64,000 bases of DNA from Rhodobiaceae bacterium (GCA_020637985.1 JACKJK010000004.1:1-64000); one strand, 5' to 3'; counted from the stretch's first letter, positions 10,651 through 20,323 are shown. A program made the numbers and translations. The notes: generated from the letters alone by a model not told the origin.

Positions 10651-10995
10651 CTATCTGCAGGCGGCCGACGGCTGGTCGGCCGACGGCTGCGAGAGTTCAA
10701 CATCCTTGCAGCATTCGTCGGCGAGATAGCCGACGAGCTCGTGCATGGCGTGATAGTTGGCGCGGCAGATCAGCGTCGTGCCGCTGCGTTCGCGGGTAAC
10801 GAGCCCGGCGATCAGCAGCCGGTGCAGGTGATGCGACAGCGTCGAGGCGGCAAGCCCGAGCCGCTCCTGCACCTGCCCCACGGCAAGCCCCGGATCGCCG
10901 GCGCGCACCAGCGTGCGATAGATCGTCAGGCGTGTCGGGTTGCCCAAGGCTTCGAGCCGGGCGGCAGCGGTGTCGAGATCTGTCATGACTTGCAT
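10651..10995 (-). CDS. arsR: ArsR/SmtB-family metalloregulator
   Basis: This 114-residue winged-helix repressor has its helix-turn-helix core at 'LGLAASTLSHHLHRLLIAGLV' (about residues 46-66). Cys95 and Cys96 ('DECCKD') in the C-terminal helix, plus Cys78, are candidate thiol ligands for As(III)/Sb(III), resembling the C-terminal-Cys class of ArsR sensors. I kept the first ATG (10995) because AGGAAG sits 5 nt upstream; Met4 is possible. It lies upstream of arsP, consistent with an autoregulated metalloid operon. Confidence 0.85.
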   Translation of the reverse strand: MQVMTDLDTAAARLEALGNPTRLTIYRTLVRAGDPGLAVGQVQERLGLAASTLSHHLHRLLIAGLVTRERSGTTLICRANYHAMHELVGYLADECCKDVELSQPSADQPSAACR

Positions 10996-11015
10996 CTACG
11001 CTTCCTGATAGTCTC

Positions 11016-11038
11016 TGTCAACTGTATTTCCAGAAATA
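11016..11038 (-). promoter_or_regulatory. Candidate ArsR operator/promoter
   Basis: A perfect palindrome, TATTTC-CA-GAAATA (11025-11038), lies 30 bp upstream of arsR in an AT-rich patch, with a TTGACA hexamer (11016-11021, minus strand) next to it. Position and symmetry suit an ArsR dimer site. There is no experimental support in the sequence itself. Confidence 0.5.
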
Positions 11039-11183
11039 TCGAAATAACGAGAAGTTGCTCCGCTTGAGCCAGTCCCGCCAAGGCAACCCGTTGCGCACAG
11101 GACCCCGGTCGCGCAAGTATGACGCAACGAAAAGTGCGATCGGAAGCGCTGCCGGCACCGATGGTGGCAGAAGGGGAACGCGT

Positions 11184-11597
11184 ATGCGCGCAATGTTGTT
11201 GGCACTCGCCACCCTTGCCGTCTTCGGGGCGGGCGAGGTCAGGGCGCAAGACTTTTCCGGCCAGTGGACCTGCAGCTATGCCTCGATGAACTACAACACC
11301 GGCAACAGGATCGAGCGCTCCTACACCATGGTGCTCTATCCCAATGGCACCTATGAGGCCGTCGGAACGCATGTCGCGTCATTGATCGGCATCTACGAGC
11401 GCTGGGGATCCCAGGGACAGTGGCAGATCGGAGGCTTGGGCGACGGCCAGCCCTACGTGCAGGCGGGCGGCCCGGCGAACTTCTCCTCCGGCCGCAACGA
11501 GCAGTTCCTCTTCTGGGGCTGGATCAAGGGACCGAACCTGCTTGAAAGCGACTACAGCCAGCAGGGCTACCAGAACCAGACGTCCTGTGCGCGCTGA
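11184..11597 (+). CDS. Small secreted protein, unknown function
   Basis: The product is 137 residues with a Sec signal peptide (MRAMLLALATLAVFGAGEVRAQ, cleavage probably after 'VRA'). The mature part is rich in aromatic residues, Gly, Asn and Gln, with two cysteines ('WTCSYA' and the C-terminal 'TSCAR'), and looks like a small beta-rich lipocalin-like fold ('GQWTCSYASMNYN', 'YTMVLYPNGTYEAVGTH'). I do not recognise a named family. The ATG at 11184 is chosen because AAGGGGA lies 6 nt upstream and the signal peptide begins there. It is divergent from arsR and convergent with the M23 peptidase gene. Confidence 0.65.
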   Translation: MRAMLLALATLAVFGAGEVRAQDFSGQWTCSYASMNYNTGNRIERSYTMVLYPNGTYEAVGTHVASLIGIYERWGSQGQWQIGGLGDGQPYVQAGGPANFSSGRNEQFLFWGWIKGPNLLESDYSQQGYQNQTSCAR

Positions 11598-11609
11598 CGG
11601 GCCCGGGCG

Positions 11610-12617
11610 TTACCGCGACAGCGCGATCGCCTGGGAGCGCTCCGAAACGACGCGCCCGTCACGCAGCACCTGGTAGGTCGCGCGATAGTTTCCCGGCTGC
11701 CAGCCGTCCACCGGCCGCTTCTTGCCGGCAAACGCCATCGCCTGTACGCGGGGGCGGGTCTCCGGATCGGTCGTGTTCTCGACGAACGCGCTGCCGTCCG
11801 GGGCGATGATGACGATGCGCTGGCGATCACCGGGCGAAAGCCCGATGGCGCGTCCGTAGAACACCAGCGCCGGCATGTCCTGCATCAGTCGCTGGATGGT
11901 GCGCGCACGGCTGTCGATGTCGTCCATCCCGATACGGCCAGCGGCGAATCCCGTGTTCAGCACCAGCGGCGCGCGGTAGGCCAGCAGGCGCGCCACGTCA
12001 TCGCGCCACAGCCCCTTGCCGGACACACCGCAGGCAGCGATCGCAGGCGTTTCGGGCGCAGCATCGGCAGTGAACGGGTCGGCTGGCTCGCCGTTGCGGG
12101 CAACCTCGAAATGCAGGTGCGGAAACTCCGCCCAGCCGGACTGGCCGATGAAACCGAGCAATGCACCCGCCTCCACGCGGTCGCCGGAATGCACGGCGAG
12201 GCTGCCCTTGCGCATGTGGCAGTATTGCGTGGTCCAGCCGTCGCCATGGTCGAGGATCAGGCCATTGCCGCAGGCACGCTCTTCGGAAACGGTGCTTGCG
12301 TCCTTGCGGTACTGGCCGTCCGCCATTCCGTCGCGTGTGCGCAGCACCGTTCCCGCCGCGGCCGCGACGACCGGGATGCCGGCCCTCAGCATGTCGAGGT
12401 CGGCGATGCGGAAGTCGGTGCCGTCATGCCCGTCGTAGGTCATGGCCCCGCAGGTGTAGTCTTTCCAGGCCGTTCCGGGATCGGTGTCGACGTAGTTCTG
12501 CACGGCGCAGTCGGTGCCCAGCGCACAGGCGACCGGCAGGCCCAGCCGCGGCGCTTCGGCAAGCACCGGGCCCGCGACGAAACACGCTGCCAAAAAGAAG
12601 AGAGCCGCACGCATCAT
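11610..12617 (-). CDS. M23-family periplasmic metallopeptidase
   Basis: The product is 335 residues with a signal peptide (MMRAALFFLAACFVAGPVLA). A LytM/M23 zinc site follows: His64 and Asp68 in 'GHDGTDF', His134 in 'YCHM', and 'HLHFEV' (His167, His169). All expected ligands are present, so it should be an active peptidoglycan-type endopeptidase or glycyl-glycine peptidase. The C-terminal ~130 residues form a separate beta-rich domain of unknown role. The start at 12617 gives a proper signal peptide. A TTG at 12653 with AGGCGGG upstream is an alternative that would add 12 residues. Confidence 0.8.
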   Translation of the reverse strand: MMRAALFFLAACFVAGPVLAEAPRLGLPVACALGTDCAVQNYVDTDPGTAWKDYTCGAMTYDGHDGTDFRIADLDMLRAGIPVVAAAAGTVLRTRDGMADGQYRKDASTVSEERACGNGLILDHGDGWTTQYCHMRKGSLAVHSGDRVEAGALLGFIGQSGWAEFPHLHFEVARNGEPADPFTADAAPETPAIAACGVSGKGLWRDDVARLLAYRAPLVLNTGFAAGRIGMDDIDSRARTIQRLMQDMPALVFYGRAIGLSPGDRQRIVIIAPDGSAFVENTTDPETRPRVQAMAFAGKKRPVDGWQPGNYRATYQVLRDGRVVSERSQAIALSR

Positions 12618-12659
12618 GCACGGCACTATCGGCCCGGCGGCGTCCGCGCTCAACCCGCC

Positions 12660-14714
12660 TCAGAAGGTCTTGGTTAGCCGCAGCGCGTCGTAGATGGCGG
12701 CATGGATGTTGCGCGACGACACCGCGTCGCCGATGCGGAACAGCCGGAAGGCGCCGTCCGGATTGGCCTCGATCGCCTGCTCGCGCCCGGCGACCAGCGC
12801 CGGGTAGTCGACCTCGCCGAGATTGCGTGAAAGCGGCTTCAGCGCGAAGTAGAGTTCGTCCAGCGGCAGCGTGCCGTGTTCCACCACGATCTGGTCGACC
12901 TCGCGCTCGCGAACAATATCGGTGTAGTCGGAACCGACACATGCGATCAGTCCGTTGCCGGAACGCCGGGCACCGACGAGCCGCGCGTTGATGGTGACTC
13001 GCACGCCCGCGCGGTCGAAGATCTCCGCGTAGGCGACGTGGTTGAGCCCGCCCATCTCGGGCGCGAAGAAGCGCTCCGGCGACACCACCTCCAGCCGCGA
13101 TCCGGCCTGCGCGATGATGCTCGCCGCCTGCATGCCGGGATGCCCGCCGTTGTCGTCGAAGACCAGCACGTTGGCGGCAGGCTTCACGTCCCCCGACAGG
13201 ATGTCCCAGCTCGACACGACGAGATCGTTGCCCTCCTCCAGCACCTCCGAGTTTGGGAAACCGCCGGTCGCGACCAGCACGATGTCGGGCTCCAGCGCCG
13301 TCACGTCGCCGGCTTCGGCATAGGTGTTGAAGCGGAAGCCGACGCCCTTGGCCTCGCAGCGGGCCATGCGCCAGTCGATGATGCCGACGAGTTCCTTGCG
13401 CCGCCCGTCCTGCGCGGCAAGGCGCACCTGCCCGCCGGGCTGCGGCGCGGCCTCGAAGACACTGACCTTGTGGCCGCGCTCGGCGGCGACGCGCGCCGCC
13501 TCCAGGCCCGCCGGGCCGGCGCCGACGACGACGATGTTGTGCTTCTTGCCGCCGCTGGCGCGAATGACATGCGGCATCGTCGCCTCGCGCCCCGTCGCCG
13601 GGTTGTGGATGCACAGCGCCTCGTGTCCCTCGTAGATGCGGTCGAGGCAGTAGGTTGCGCCGACGCAGGGGCGAATCTCCTCCTCCCGCCCCTCCATTAC
13701 CTTGCGCACGATATGCGGGTCGGCGATGTGGGCGCGCGTCATGCCGACCATGTCGAGCTTGCCCTCGGCAATCGCGTGCCGTGCGGTGGCGACATCGCTG
13801 ATGCGCGCGGCATGGAAAACCGGGAACTGCGTCGCAGCGCGCACCTCGCCGGTGAAATCGAGGTGCGGCGAGGCCGGCGTGCCCTGGATCGGGATCACCT
13901 TCGACAGCGCCGCGTCGGACTCGATGTGGCCGCGGATGATGTTGAGGAAATCGACCTTGCCGCTGCCCGCCAGCCGCTGCGCGATCTCCACGCCCTCCTC
14001 GCGCGACAGCCCCTTGTCCCAGTCCTCGTCGGCAACCATGCGGATCCCGACGATGAAGTCCGGACCCGTCGCGGCGCGGATGGCGTCGAGCACGGCCCAG
14101 GTGAAACGCAGCCGGTTGTCGAGCGAACCGCCGTAGTCGTCCGCGCGCAGGTTCGTCGCCGGCGACCAGAAGCCGTCCATGATGTGGCCATAGGCCTCCA
14201 GCTCGATGCCGTCGAGGCCGGCTTCCTGCATGCGCTGCGCGGCCGCCGCGTAGTCGCCCACGATGCGCGCGATGTCCCAGTCCTCAGCTTCCTTCGGGAA
14301 GGCGCGGTGCGCCGGCTCGCGCACCGGCGACGGAGCGAGAACCGGCAGCCAGTCGGCCTTGTTCCAGTTGGTGCGCCGTCCAAGGTGGGTGAGCTGGATC
14401 ATCACCGCCGCGCCGTGCTCGTGGCACTCGTCGGTGAGCGCCTTCAACCAGCCGACGATCTCGTCGTCGTAGGCATGCAGGTTGCCGAACGCCGCCGGGC
14501 TGTCCGCCGAGACGATGGCAGACCCCGCCGTCATGGTCAGCGCGATGCCGCCCTTCGCCTTCTCCACGTGATAGAGACGGTAGCGGTCCTTCGGCATGCC
14601 GCCTTCCGAGTAGGACGGTTCGTGGCTGGTCGACATGACGCGGTTCTTCAGGGTGAGGTGCCTGAGCTGGAAGGGCTGCAGCAGCGGGTCCTTCGAGGCC
14701 TGGGTATGCGTCAT
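12660..14714 (-). CDS. OYE-type FMN/4Fe-4S/FAD oxidoreductase (N-methyl amino acid demethylase-like)
   Basis: The product is 684 residues. Residues 1-345 form an FMN TIM-barrel of the old-yellow-enzyme type. A cysteine cluster around 'RPCVGATYCLDRIYEGHEALC' binds 4Fe-4S. A C-terminal FAD/NAD(P) half follows, with a Rossmann motif 'VVVGAGPAGLEAA'. This is the layout of 2,4-dienoyl-CoA reductase, trimethylamine dehydrogenase and the dimethylglycine and N-methylproline demethylases (DgcA/StcD types). The setting, with betaine-type catabolic genes and an enolase-superfamily gene 30 bp upstream, favours demethylation of an N-methylated amino acid. The substrate is inference. Confidence 0.75.
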   Translation of the reverse strand: MTHTQASKDPLLQPFQLRHLTLKNRVMSTSHEPSYSEGGMPKDRYRLYHVEKAKGGIALTMTAGSAIVSADSPAAFGNLHAYDDEIVGWLKALTDECHEHGAAVMIQLTHLGRRTNWNKADWLPVLAPSPVREPAHRAFPKEAEDWDIARIVGDYAAAAQRMQEAGLDGIELEAYGHIMDGFWSPATNLRADDYGGSLDNRLRFTWAVLDAIRAATGPDFIVGIRMVADEDWDKGLSREEGVEIAQRLAGSGKVDFLNIIRGHIESDAALSKVIPIQGTPASPHLDFTGEVRAATQFPVFHAARISDVATARHAIAEGKLDMVGMTRAHIADPHIVRKVMEGREEEIRPCVGATYCLDRIYEGHEALCIHNPATGREATMPHVIRASGGKKHNIVVVGAGPAGLEAARVAAERGHKVSVFEAAPQPGGQVRLAAQDGRRKELVGIIDWRMARCEAKGVGFRFNTYAEAGDVTALEPDIVLVATGGFPNSEVLEEGNDLVVSSWDILSGDVKPAANVLVFDDNGGHPGMQAASIIAQAGSRLEVVSPERFFAPEMGGLNHVAYAEIFDRAGVRVTINARLVGARRSGNGLIACVGSDYTDIVREREVDQIVVEHGTLPLDELYFALKPLSRNLGEVDYPALVAGREQAIEANPDGAFRLFRIGDAVSSRNIHAAIYDALRLTKTF

Positions 14715-14744
14715 GTCGGGTATCCGGATCGGTTCGGTGTCGGG

Positions 14745-15929
14745 TCAGTTGAGCGGCAGACGGCGGAAGCGGCCGGGGTTGGCGGGATCGTGGAAATGGC
14801 TCATCGGGCCGTTGTCGACGAAATGCCTGTGCCAGTGTGCAAGCGCCTTGCGGTCGATTGCAACGCCAAGGCCGTGGCCCTCCGGCACCCGCACCGTGTC
14901 GTTGGTCTGCCGGAACGGACCGTCCTCGATGACGTCGCCGATCTGCCAGCGGAACAGCGACTGCGAGGCCTCCGTGATCCACTGCGTCGCCGCCACCACG
15001 TGCAGGTAGGCCGCGGTCATGATGCCGAGGTCGTTGGAATAGCACCAGAAGCCCTTGCCCATCGCCTCGCAGGCGGCGATGAACTTCAGCGTCCGCCCGA
15101 TACCGCCAAGCGCCGCGAAGTTGCAGACGAAATAGTCCGGCGCGCCCAGCGCCACCGCGCGCCGCAGGTCCGGCGTGTGCGTCGAGAACGGGATCGCCGA
15201 GTGCTGGCGCAGGGCTGCCATTTCCTCGAAGGTGGCGACCGGGTCCTCGTAGTTGCGCACGTCGTAGGGTTCGATCTCGCGCAGGATCGAGCGCGCCGTC
15301 GTCAGCGACCACTGCATGTTGGAATCGAGCTTGATGACCGCCTTCGGCCCGAGCGCCTCGCGCAGCATCTTCACCGTGCGAATCTCGAGCTGCGGGTCGC
15401 CGAGGATCAGCTTGCCCTCGAAGATCGTCGAGCCGTGCTCCTCACGCATTTTCAGGCAGTAGTCGACGATCGCCTCCGGGCTCATCTCGCCGCCGGCGCC
15501 ATTGTGTTCCGGGCGGAAGGAAAAGTACTCGGTGAACGGGATGTCCTTCCTCACCGCCCCGCCCAGCAGCTTGTAGAGCGGCATCGAGAAGGCCTTCGCC
15601 TTGATGTCCCACAGCGCCATCTCGACCGCCCCGAAGGCGACTGTGGAGGAATTCTCCCCGGTGTTGGCGGTGATCTGGTAGGCCGGCACGCAGCGGCTCT
15701 CGCAGTCGGCGATATCGAGCGGATCGCAGCCGATCAGCGCCGGCGTGATCTCCTTCTCGATGATCTCGCCGAAGTGCCACCACGGCGCCTCGCCGAGACC
15801 CACCAGGCCCTCGTCCGTCTCCACCTCGATGATCGACTTCGACGCGCCGGGATACAATCCTGCCGTCCACCAGAACGGCGCATCGAAGGGCACGTTGACA
15901 TGGGTGACCTTGATCGCGGTGATTTTCAT
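14745..15929 (-). CDS. Enolase-superfamily enzyme (mandelate racemase/glucarate dehydratase-like), substrate unknown
   Basis: The product is 394 residues with the two-domain enolase-superfamily fold. Metal ligands visible are Asp202 ('KLDSN') and Glu228 ('YEDP'). The third ligand position is His251 ('STHTPD') where glucarate dehydratases have Asn. Lys173 ('FEGK') takes the place of the usual KxK pair. The segment that carries the catalytic His in glucarate dehydratases reads '[11 protein letters not shown]' here. It should therefore do proton-abstraction chemistry (dehydration or racemisation) on an acid, but on an unassigned substrate. It is the first gene of a two-gene unit with the OYE-type demethylase, an arrangement reminiscent of betaine-epimerase/demethylase clusters. 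Confidence 0.75.
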   Translation of the reverse strand: MKITAIKVTHVNVPFDAPFWWTAGLYPGASKSIIEVETDEGLVGLGEAPWWHFGEIIEKEITPALIGCDPLDIADCESRCVPAYQITANTGENSSTVAFGAVEMALWDIKAKAFSMPLYKLLGGAVRKDIPFTEYFSFRPEHNGAGGEMSPEAIVDYCLKMREEHGSTIFEGKLILGDPQLEIRTVKMLREALGPKAVIKLDSNMQWSLTTARSILREIEPYDVRNYEDPVATFEEMAALRQHSAIPFSTHTPDLRRAVALGAPDYFVCNFAALGGIGRTLKFIAACEAMGKGFWCYSNDLGIMTAAYLHVVAATQWITEASQSLFRWQIGDVIEDGPFRQTNDTVRVPEGHGLGVAIDRKALAHWHRHFVDNGPMSHFHDPANPGRFRRLPLN

Positions 15930-15967
15930 GCTATCGCCTCCCCCTGCGGGAATATGGAGTTGTTCAG

Positions 15968-16429
15968 ATGACCGAGACCGAGAAACTCACCCTGCTCGGC
16001 GCAAGCGTCGCTGCGCCCGCCTCGCCTGAGGAGGCGGTGCTGGAGACGGTCCCCTTCACCCGGCCCGACGGCCCGCCGGCCATCGTCCGTTTCACCTGTC
16101 CCGAGTTCACCTCGGTGTGCCCGATGACCGGCCAGCCGGACTTCGCGCACATCGTCATCGACTACGCGCCCGACGCCGCGCTGGTCGAATCCAAGGCGTT
16201 GAAACTGTTCCTCACCTCGTTCCGCAACCACGGCGCCTTCCACGAGGAATGCACGGTGATGATCGGCCAGCGCATCGTCGCCGCCACCAAGCCGCTGTGG
16301 CTGCGCATCGGCGGCTACTGGTATCCGCGCGGCGGCATCCCCATCGACATCTTCTGGCAGACCGGCGCACCGCCCAAGGACGCCTGGGTGCCCGATACCG
16401 GCGTGCCGCCCTACCGCGGGCGCGGCTGA
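15968..16429 (+). CDS. queF: NADPH-dependent 7-cyano-7-deazaguanine reductase QueF
   Basis: This 153-residue unimodular QueF reduces preQ0 to preQ1 in queuosine biosynthesis. The catalytic Cys51 and Asp58 sit in '[12 protein letters not shown]'. The QueF motif '[21 protein letters not shown]' binds NADPH and substrate. The length is typical of the short bacterial form. GGAG lies upstream of the ATG. It is divergent from the enolase-type gene (38 bp between starts) and convergent with the MttB gene. No preQ1 riboswitch is evident in the short leader. Confidence 0.95.
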   Translation: MTETEKLTLLGASVAAPASPEEAVLETVPFTRPDGPPAIVRFTCPEFTSVCPMTGQPDFAHIVIDYAPDAALVESKALKLFLTSFRNHGAFHEECTVMIGQRIVAATKPLWLRIGGYWYPRGGIPIDIFWQTGAPPKDAWVPDTGVPPYRGRG

Positions 16430-16445
16430 GCGCATCATGTCTGCC

Positions 16446-18032
16446 TCAGTGCCAGGCATCGTCCATCGATGCCTTCCTGCGCGCCACGAAGTCGCTGAGG
16501 GCCTCCGCGATGCCGGGATCGATGGGCGGCGCCTCGTAGTCGGCGAGCATCTTCTTCCACTTCGCGTTGGCCCGCGTCGCCATGTCGAGGCTGCCGCGCT
16601 CCTCCCACATCTCGAAGGGATTGTTGTCGGACAGCCCGGTGTCCCAGAACGCGGTCTCGTAGTTCTCCAGCGTGTGCGCGCAGCCGAAGAAGTGATTGCC
16701 CGGCCCGACCTCGCGGAACGCGTCGAGCGCCAGTGCGTTGTCGTCGACGCTCATGCCGCCGAGGTAGGTGTGCAGGGCGCCGCAGATGTCGGCGTCGATG
16801 ACGAACTTCTCGTAGGACATCGACAACAGCCCGTCGAGGAAGCCCGCCGCGTGCAGGATGAAATGCGCGCCGCACTGCACCGCCGCCAGCATCGACATCA
16901 TGCTTTCCGCCGTCGACTGCGCGTCCGGCAGCTTCGACGTGGTGAAGGACCCCGAACAGCGCAGCGGCAGGTTGAGCCGGCGCGCCAGCTGTCCCACCAC
17001 CAGCGAGCCGATCGCCGGTTCCGGCGTGCCGAAGGTCGGCGAGCCCGAGCGCAGCGCCATCGACGACAGGAAGTTGCCGAAGATCACCGGGGCACCGGGA
17101 CGCACGAGCTGGGTCAGCGCGCAGCCCACCATCGTCTCGGCCAGCGCCTGCGCGATCGCACCCGCGTTGGTGACCGGCCCCATCGCCCCGCCGAGGATGA
17201 ACGGCACGATCACCGAACCCTGGTTGGCGCGCGCATAGGCGCGGATCGCGCTGGTCATGGTGCCGTCCCACACCAGCGGCGAGTTGACGTTGACGTTGCC
17301 CATGATGACGCAGTTCTTGTCGACGAAGTCGTCGCCGAAGACGAGCCGCGTCATGGCGACGGAATCGTCGGCACGCGATTCCTCGGTGATCGAGCCGAGC
17401 AGCGCCTTGTCGGAGAAGGTCAGGTGCGCATGCACCATGTCGAGATGGCGTTTGTTGACCGGCACGTCGACCGGCTCGCACACCGTGCCGCCGGAATGGT
17501 GCATTGCCGGCGAGACATAGGCGAGCTTCACGAAGTTGCGGAAGTCCTCCAGCGTGCCGTAACGCCGGCCGCGGTCGAGGTCCATCACGAAGGGCGAACC
17601 GTAGGCAGGCGCGAAAACCGTCGCATCGCCGCCGATCTGCACCGAGCGCGCCGGGTTGCGCGCGTGCTGGGTGAACTGGCTCACCGCGGTCTTCAGGATC
17701 TCGCGGATCATGCCCGGTTCGAACTTCGCCAGCACCCCGTCGAATTTCGCGCCCGCCTCGCGGAACAGCCGGATCGCCTCTTCGTCGCCGCGGAACTCGA
17801 TGCCGATCTCCGCAAGGATGCGGTCGGCGGTCTTTTCGATGCGCTCCAGTCCTTCCTCCGACAGCAGATCGTAGGTCGGGATCTTGCGCGTGATGTAGGC
17901 AGGCGCTGAGCGCGTATGCGCCCCGGCCCGGCGCTCGTGGCGCGCCGCGCGCCCGGCGCGCCCGGAACCCACGCGTTGCAATGCATCCGGCTTGGCGCCA
18001 GCTGAATTCTGGTCGGCGGACATGTCCACCAT
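16446..18032 (-). CDS. MttB-superfamily methyltransferase lacking pyrrolysine
   Basis: The product is 528 residues of the trimethylamine/glycine-betaine methyltransferase superfamily, with a TIM-barrel core ('GGTVCEPVDVPV', 'GPVTNAGAIAQALAE', 'FGTPEPAI'). There is no in-frame amber codon, so it belongs to the non-pyrrolysine members such as the glycine betaine, proline betaine and carnitine methyltransferases, which pass a methyl group to a corrinoid protein. No corrinoid protein or activator lies next to it. An Arg/Ala-rich tail of about 40 residues precedes the domain. The ATG at 18032 is preferred because GGAGGGAGGGAG lies directly upstream. The divergent LysR gene is the likely regulator. 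Confidence 0.85.
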   Translation of the reverse strand: MVDMSADQNSAGAKPDALQRVGSGRAGRAARHERRAGAHTRSAPAYITRKIPTYDLLSEEGLERIEKTADRILAEIGIEFRGDEEAIRLFREAGAKFDGVLAKFEPGMIREILKTAVSQFTQHARNPARSVQIGGDATVFAPAYGSPFVMDLDRGRRYGTLEDFRNFVKLAYVSPAMHHSGGTVCEPVDVPVNKRHLDMVHAHLTFSDKALLGSITEESRADDSVAMTRLVFGDDFVDKNCVIMGNVNVNSPLVWDGTMTSAIRAYARANQGSVIVPFILGGAMGPVTNAGAIAQALAETMVGCALTQLVRPGAPVIFGNFLSSMALRSGSPTFGTPEPAIGSLVVGQLARRLNLPLRCSGSFTTSKLPDAQSTAESMMSMLAAVQCGAHFILHAAGFLDGLLSMSYEKFVIDADICGALHTYLGGMSVDDNALALDAFREVGPGNHFFGCAHTLENYETAFWDTGLSDNNPFEMWEERGSLDMATRANAKWKKMLADYEAPPIDPGIAEALSDFVARRKASMDDAWH

Positions 18033-18136
18033 GGCTCCCTCCCTCCCCGCCTCCATCGCGGGCTATGGGCGATCATGGCAAAGGGGCGGTGTGTTGTGAC
18101 GTTTGAAAAATCTTCTGATCTGGATAAGGTCGATTT

Positions 18137-19099
18137 ATGCAAAACCTGCGCCGCCTCGTTCCCTCCGCCGGTACGCTGGTCATCTTCGAGGTGGCCGGGC
18201 GCCTCGGCAGCTTCACGCTTGCCGGCAAGGAACTGGGCATGTCCCAGGCCGCCGTGTCCTATGCCATCAAGCAGCTTGAGGATGCGCTGGGCACGCCGCT
18301 GTTCGCCCGCCGCCACCGCCGCGTCGAGCTGACGCCGGCCGGAGAGCGCTTCCACCGCGACGTATCGATGGGCCTCGCCCACATCACCCAGTCCGCCGAG
18401 ACGCTCGCCCGCTCCCGCCGCGACCGCCACGTGACGCTGTCGATCTCAACGGCCTTCGCCACCTACTGGATGCTGCCGCGCCTCGCCGCCTTCCGCGAGG
18501 CCTACCCCGAGATCGACCTGCGCCTGCAGACGACCGACCGCGACGTCGACCTCGCCGCCGAGCGCATCACGCTGGGGGTGCGCCGCGGCTTCGGCGACTG
18601 GAAGGCCTACGACTGCGCCCGCATAGCCGACGAACGCATTTCAGCCGTCGCCAGCCCAGGCTACCTCGAACAGCGCGGACGCCCGCGCACGCCGACCGAG
18701 TTGCGCGCCCACCGGCTGATCCACCTCGAGGAACCCTACCGTCCCTGCCCGGACTGGCGCGCCTGGTTTGCCAGCTGCGACCCGGCCCCCTTCGCCGACA
18801 CCTCCGACGGCTTGCGCCTCAACGACTACGCGCTCGTCGTGCAGGCAGTGCTGGAAGGACAGGGCATCGCGCTCGGCTGGGACTACCTCACCGGTGGCCT
18901 GATGGCCGGCGGCCTGCTCGAACGCGCCATCGACCACGCCTTCGTCACCGATGCCGGCTTCTACGTCGTGTGGCCGCGCGGGGCGGCACTCAACGAGGAT
19001 GCATCCGCCGTACGCGACTGGATGATCGCGCAACGCACCAGCGCAAGCAATCCACGCTCCGGCCGGAAGTCGGCTCCACCATCGCTGCGCAGCGTGTGA
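18137..19099 (+). CDS. LysR-family regulator (GcvA-like)
   Basis: The product is 320 residues. An N-terminal winged helix-turn-helix ('GSFTLAGKELGMSQAAVSYAIKQLEDALGTPLF', about residues 24-57) is followed by a periplasmic-binding-like sensor domain typical of GcvA-type LysR proteins. It is transcribed divergently from the MttB methyltransferase gene with a 104-bp shared region, the usual layout when a LysR protein controls its neighbour. The inducer is unknown, possibly a methylated amine or betaine. Confidence 0.85.
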   Translation: MQNLRRLVPSAGTLVIFEVAGRLGSFTLAGKELGMSQAAVSYAIKQLEDALGTPLFARRHRRVELTPAGERFHRDVSMGLAHITQSAETLARSRRDRHVTLSISTAFATYWMLPRLAAFREAYPEIDLRLQTTDRDVDLAAERITLGVRRGFGDWKAYDCARIADERISAVASPGYLEQRGRPRTPTELRAHRLIHLEEPYRPCPDWRAWFASCDPAPFADTSDGLRLNDYALVVQAVLEGQGIALGWDYLTGGLMAGGLLERAIDHAFVTDAGFYVVWPRGAALNEDASAVRDWMIAQRTSASNPRSGRKSAPPSLRSV

Positions 19100-19109
19100 C
19101 GTAAACCGC

Positions 19110-20323
19110 CTAGTCGGCAGCCGACAGCGCATCAAGCGCACCGACGATATCGTCGCGGATATCGGCATAGTCCTCCAGACCGACCGAGATGCGGATCAGC
19201 CCATCGGTGAAGCCGTGCCTGATGCGCTCCTCGGGCGCATAGGTCGAGTGCGTCATGCTGGCTGGATGCTGCACCAGCGTTTCCGCATCGCCGAGGCTAA
19301 CGGCGGAGGTGACCAGCGACAGGGCGTCCATGAACCTGCGTCCTGCCGGCAACCCGCCCTTCAGCTCCAGCGCGATCATGCCGCCGTAGCGCTTCATCTG
19401 CCGGCTGGCGAGGTCATGAAAGGGCGAGGACTTCAGGCCCGGATAGTAGACCCGCTCGACGGCGGCATGCGCTTCCAGGTCGTGCGCCAGCTTCATCGCC
19501 GTTTCCGAATGCCGCTCCATGCGCAGTTCCAGCGTCTTCAGACCGCGCTGGATCAGGAACGAGTCGAAGCTGGAGATCACCGCGCCGTTGAGTTCCTTGA
19601 TGCCGACGAAGCGGGTTTCGTCAATCGCCTCGCGACGCCCGACGACGGCCCCGGCCAGCAGGTCGCCATGCCCGCCGAGGTACTTCGTCGCAGAGTGCAC
19701 CACCAGGTCGGCGCCAAGCTCGATCGGGCGCTGCAGGTAGGGCGTGCAATAGGTGTTGTCGACGACGAAGGTTACGCCGCGCCCGCGGCAGACTTCGGCA
19801 ATCGCTGCGATGTCGACGAGCCGCATGTTGGGATTCGCCGGCGTCTCGCAATAGACGATCTTCGTCTTGTCGCTGATCGCGCTTGCCAGTTCACGCGGAT
19901 CCGTCAGGTCGACGAAGCGCCCAGTAATCCCGAACTTGGCCATGTGATGGCGCAGCAGGGAGAAAGTACAGCCGTACAACGTCTTGTCGGCGATGACCTC
20001 GTCACCGGCGCTCAGCAGGGTCCAGAAGACGGCGGTGATCGCCCCATGCCGGAACTCGTCGCAAGCCCTGCCTCGCCGCCTTCCAGCGCCGCCAGCCGTT
20101 GCTCCAGTACATCGACGCCGGGATTTCCGACGCGGTGGTAGAGGTAGCCCTTGGCATCCCCGGTGAAGCGGTTGCTGCCCTCGTTCGAACTCGGGAAGGC
20201 GAAGGTCGAAGACAGGAACACGGGCGGGTTGAGCGCACCGTGGTAGTCGAGCGGATTGTAGCCGTGGTGGATGGCGCGGGTGGCGAAGCCGTGCGGCTCG
20301 TTGCGGGTGCTGGACGTGGACAT
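19110..20323 (-). pseudogene. Cys/Met-metabolism PLP enzyme (methionine gamma-lyase-like), one frameshift
   Basis: With one missing base restored this reads as a 404-residue trans-sulfuration-family enzyme. The N-terminal frame (20323 to about 20045) ends in 'GLATSSGMG', and the next frame picks up as 'AITAVFWTLLSAGDEVIADK'. The break lies in the GGGG run near 20041-20045. The PLP lysine is in 'SATKYLGGHGD'. The family includes methionine gamma-lyase, cystathionine lyases and synthases; the divergent Lrp/AsnC regulator favours a catabolic methionine gamma-lyase. AGGAGGAA precedes the ATG at 20323. A sequencing error is as likely as true inactivation. Confidence 0.75.

Noticed and set aside
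15930..15967. A preQ1 riboswitch upstream of queF
   Set aside because: The leader is only 38 bp and shows no aptamer-like pseudoknot.
12876..15971. A 1,031-codon open frame on the plus strand
   Set aside because: It lies antisense to the demethylase and enolase-type genes, is rich in Arg, Val and His with no domain, and is a by-product of high GC.
16446..18032. Pyrrolysine-containing trimethylamine methyltransferase
   Set aside because: The frame has no internal amber codon.
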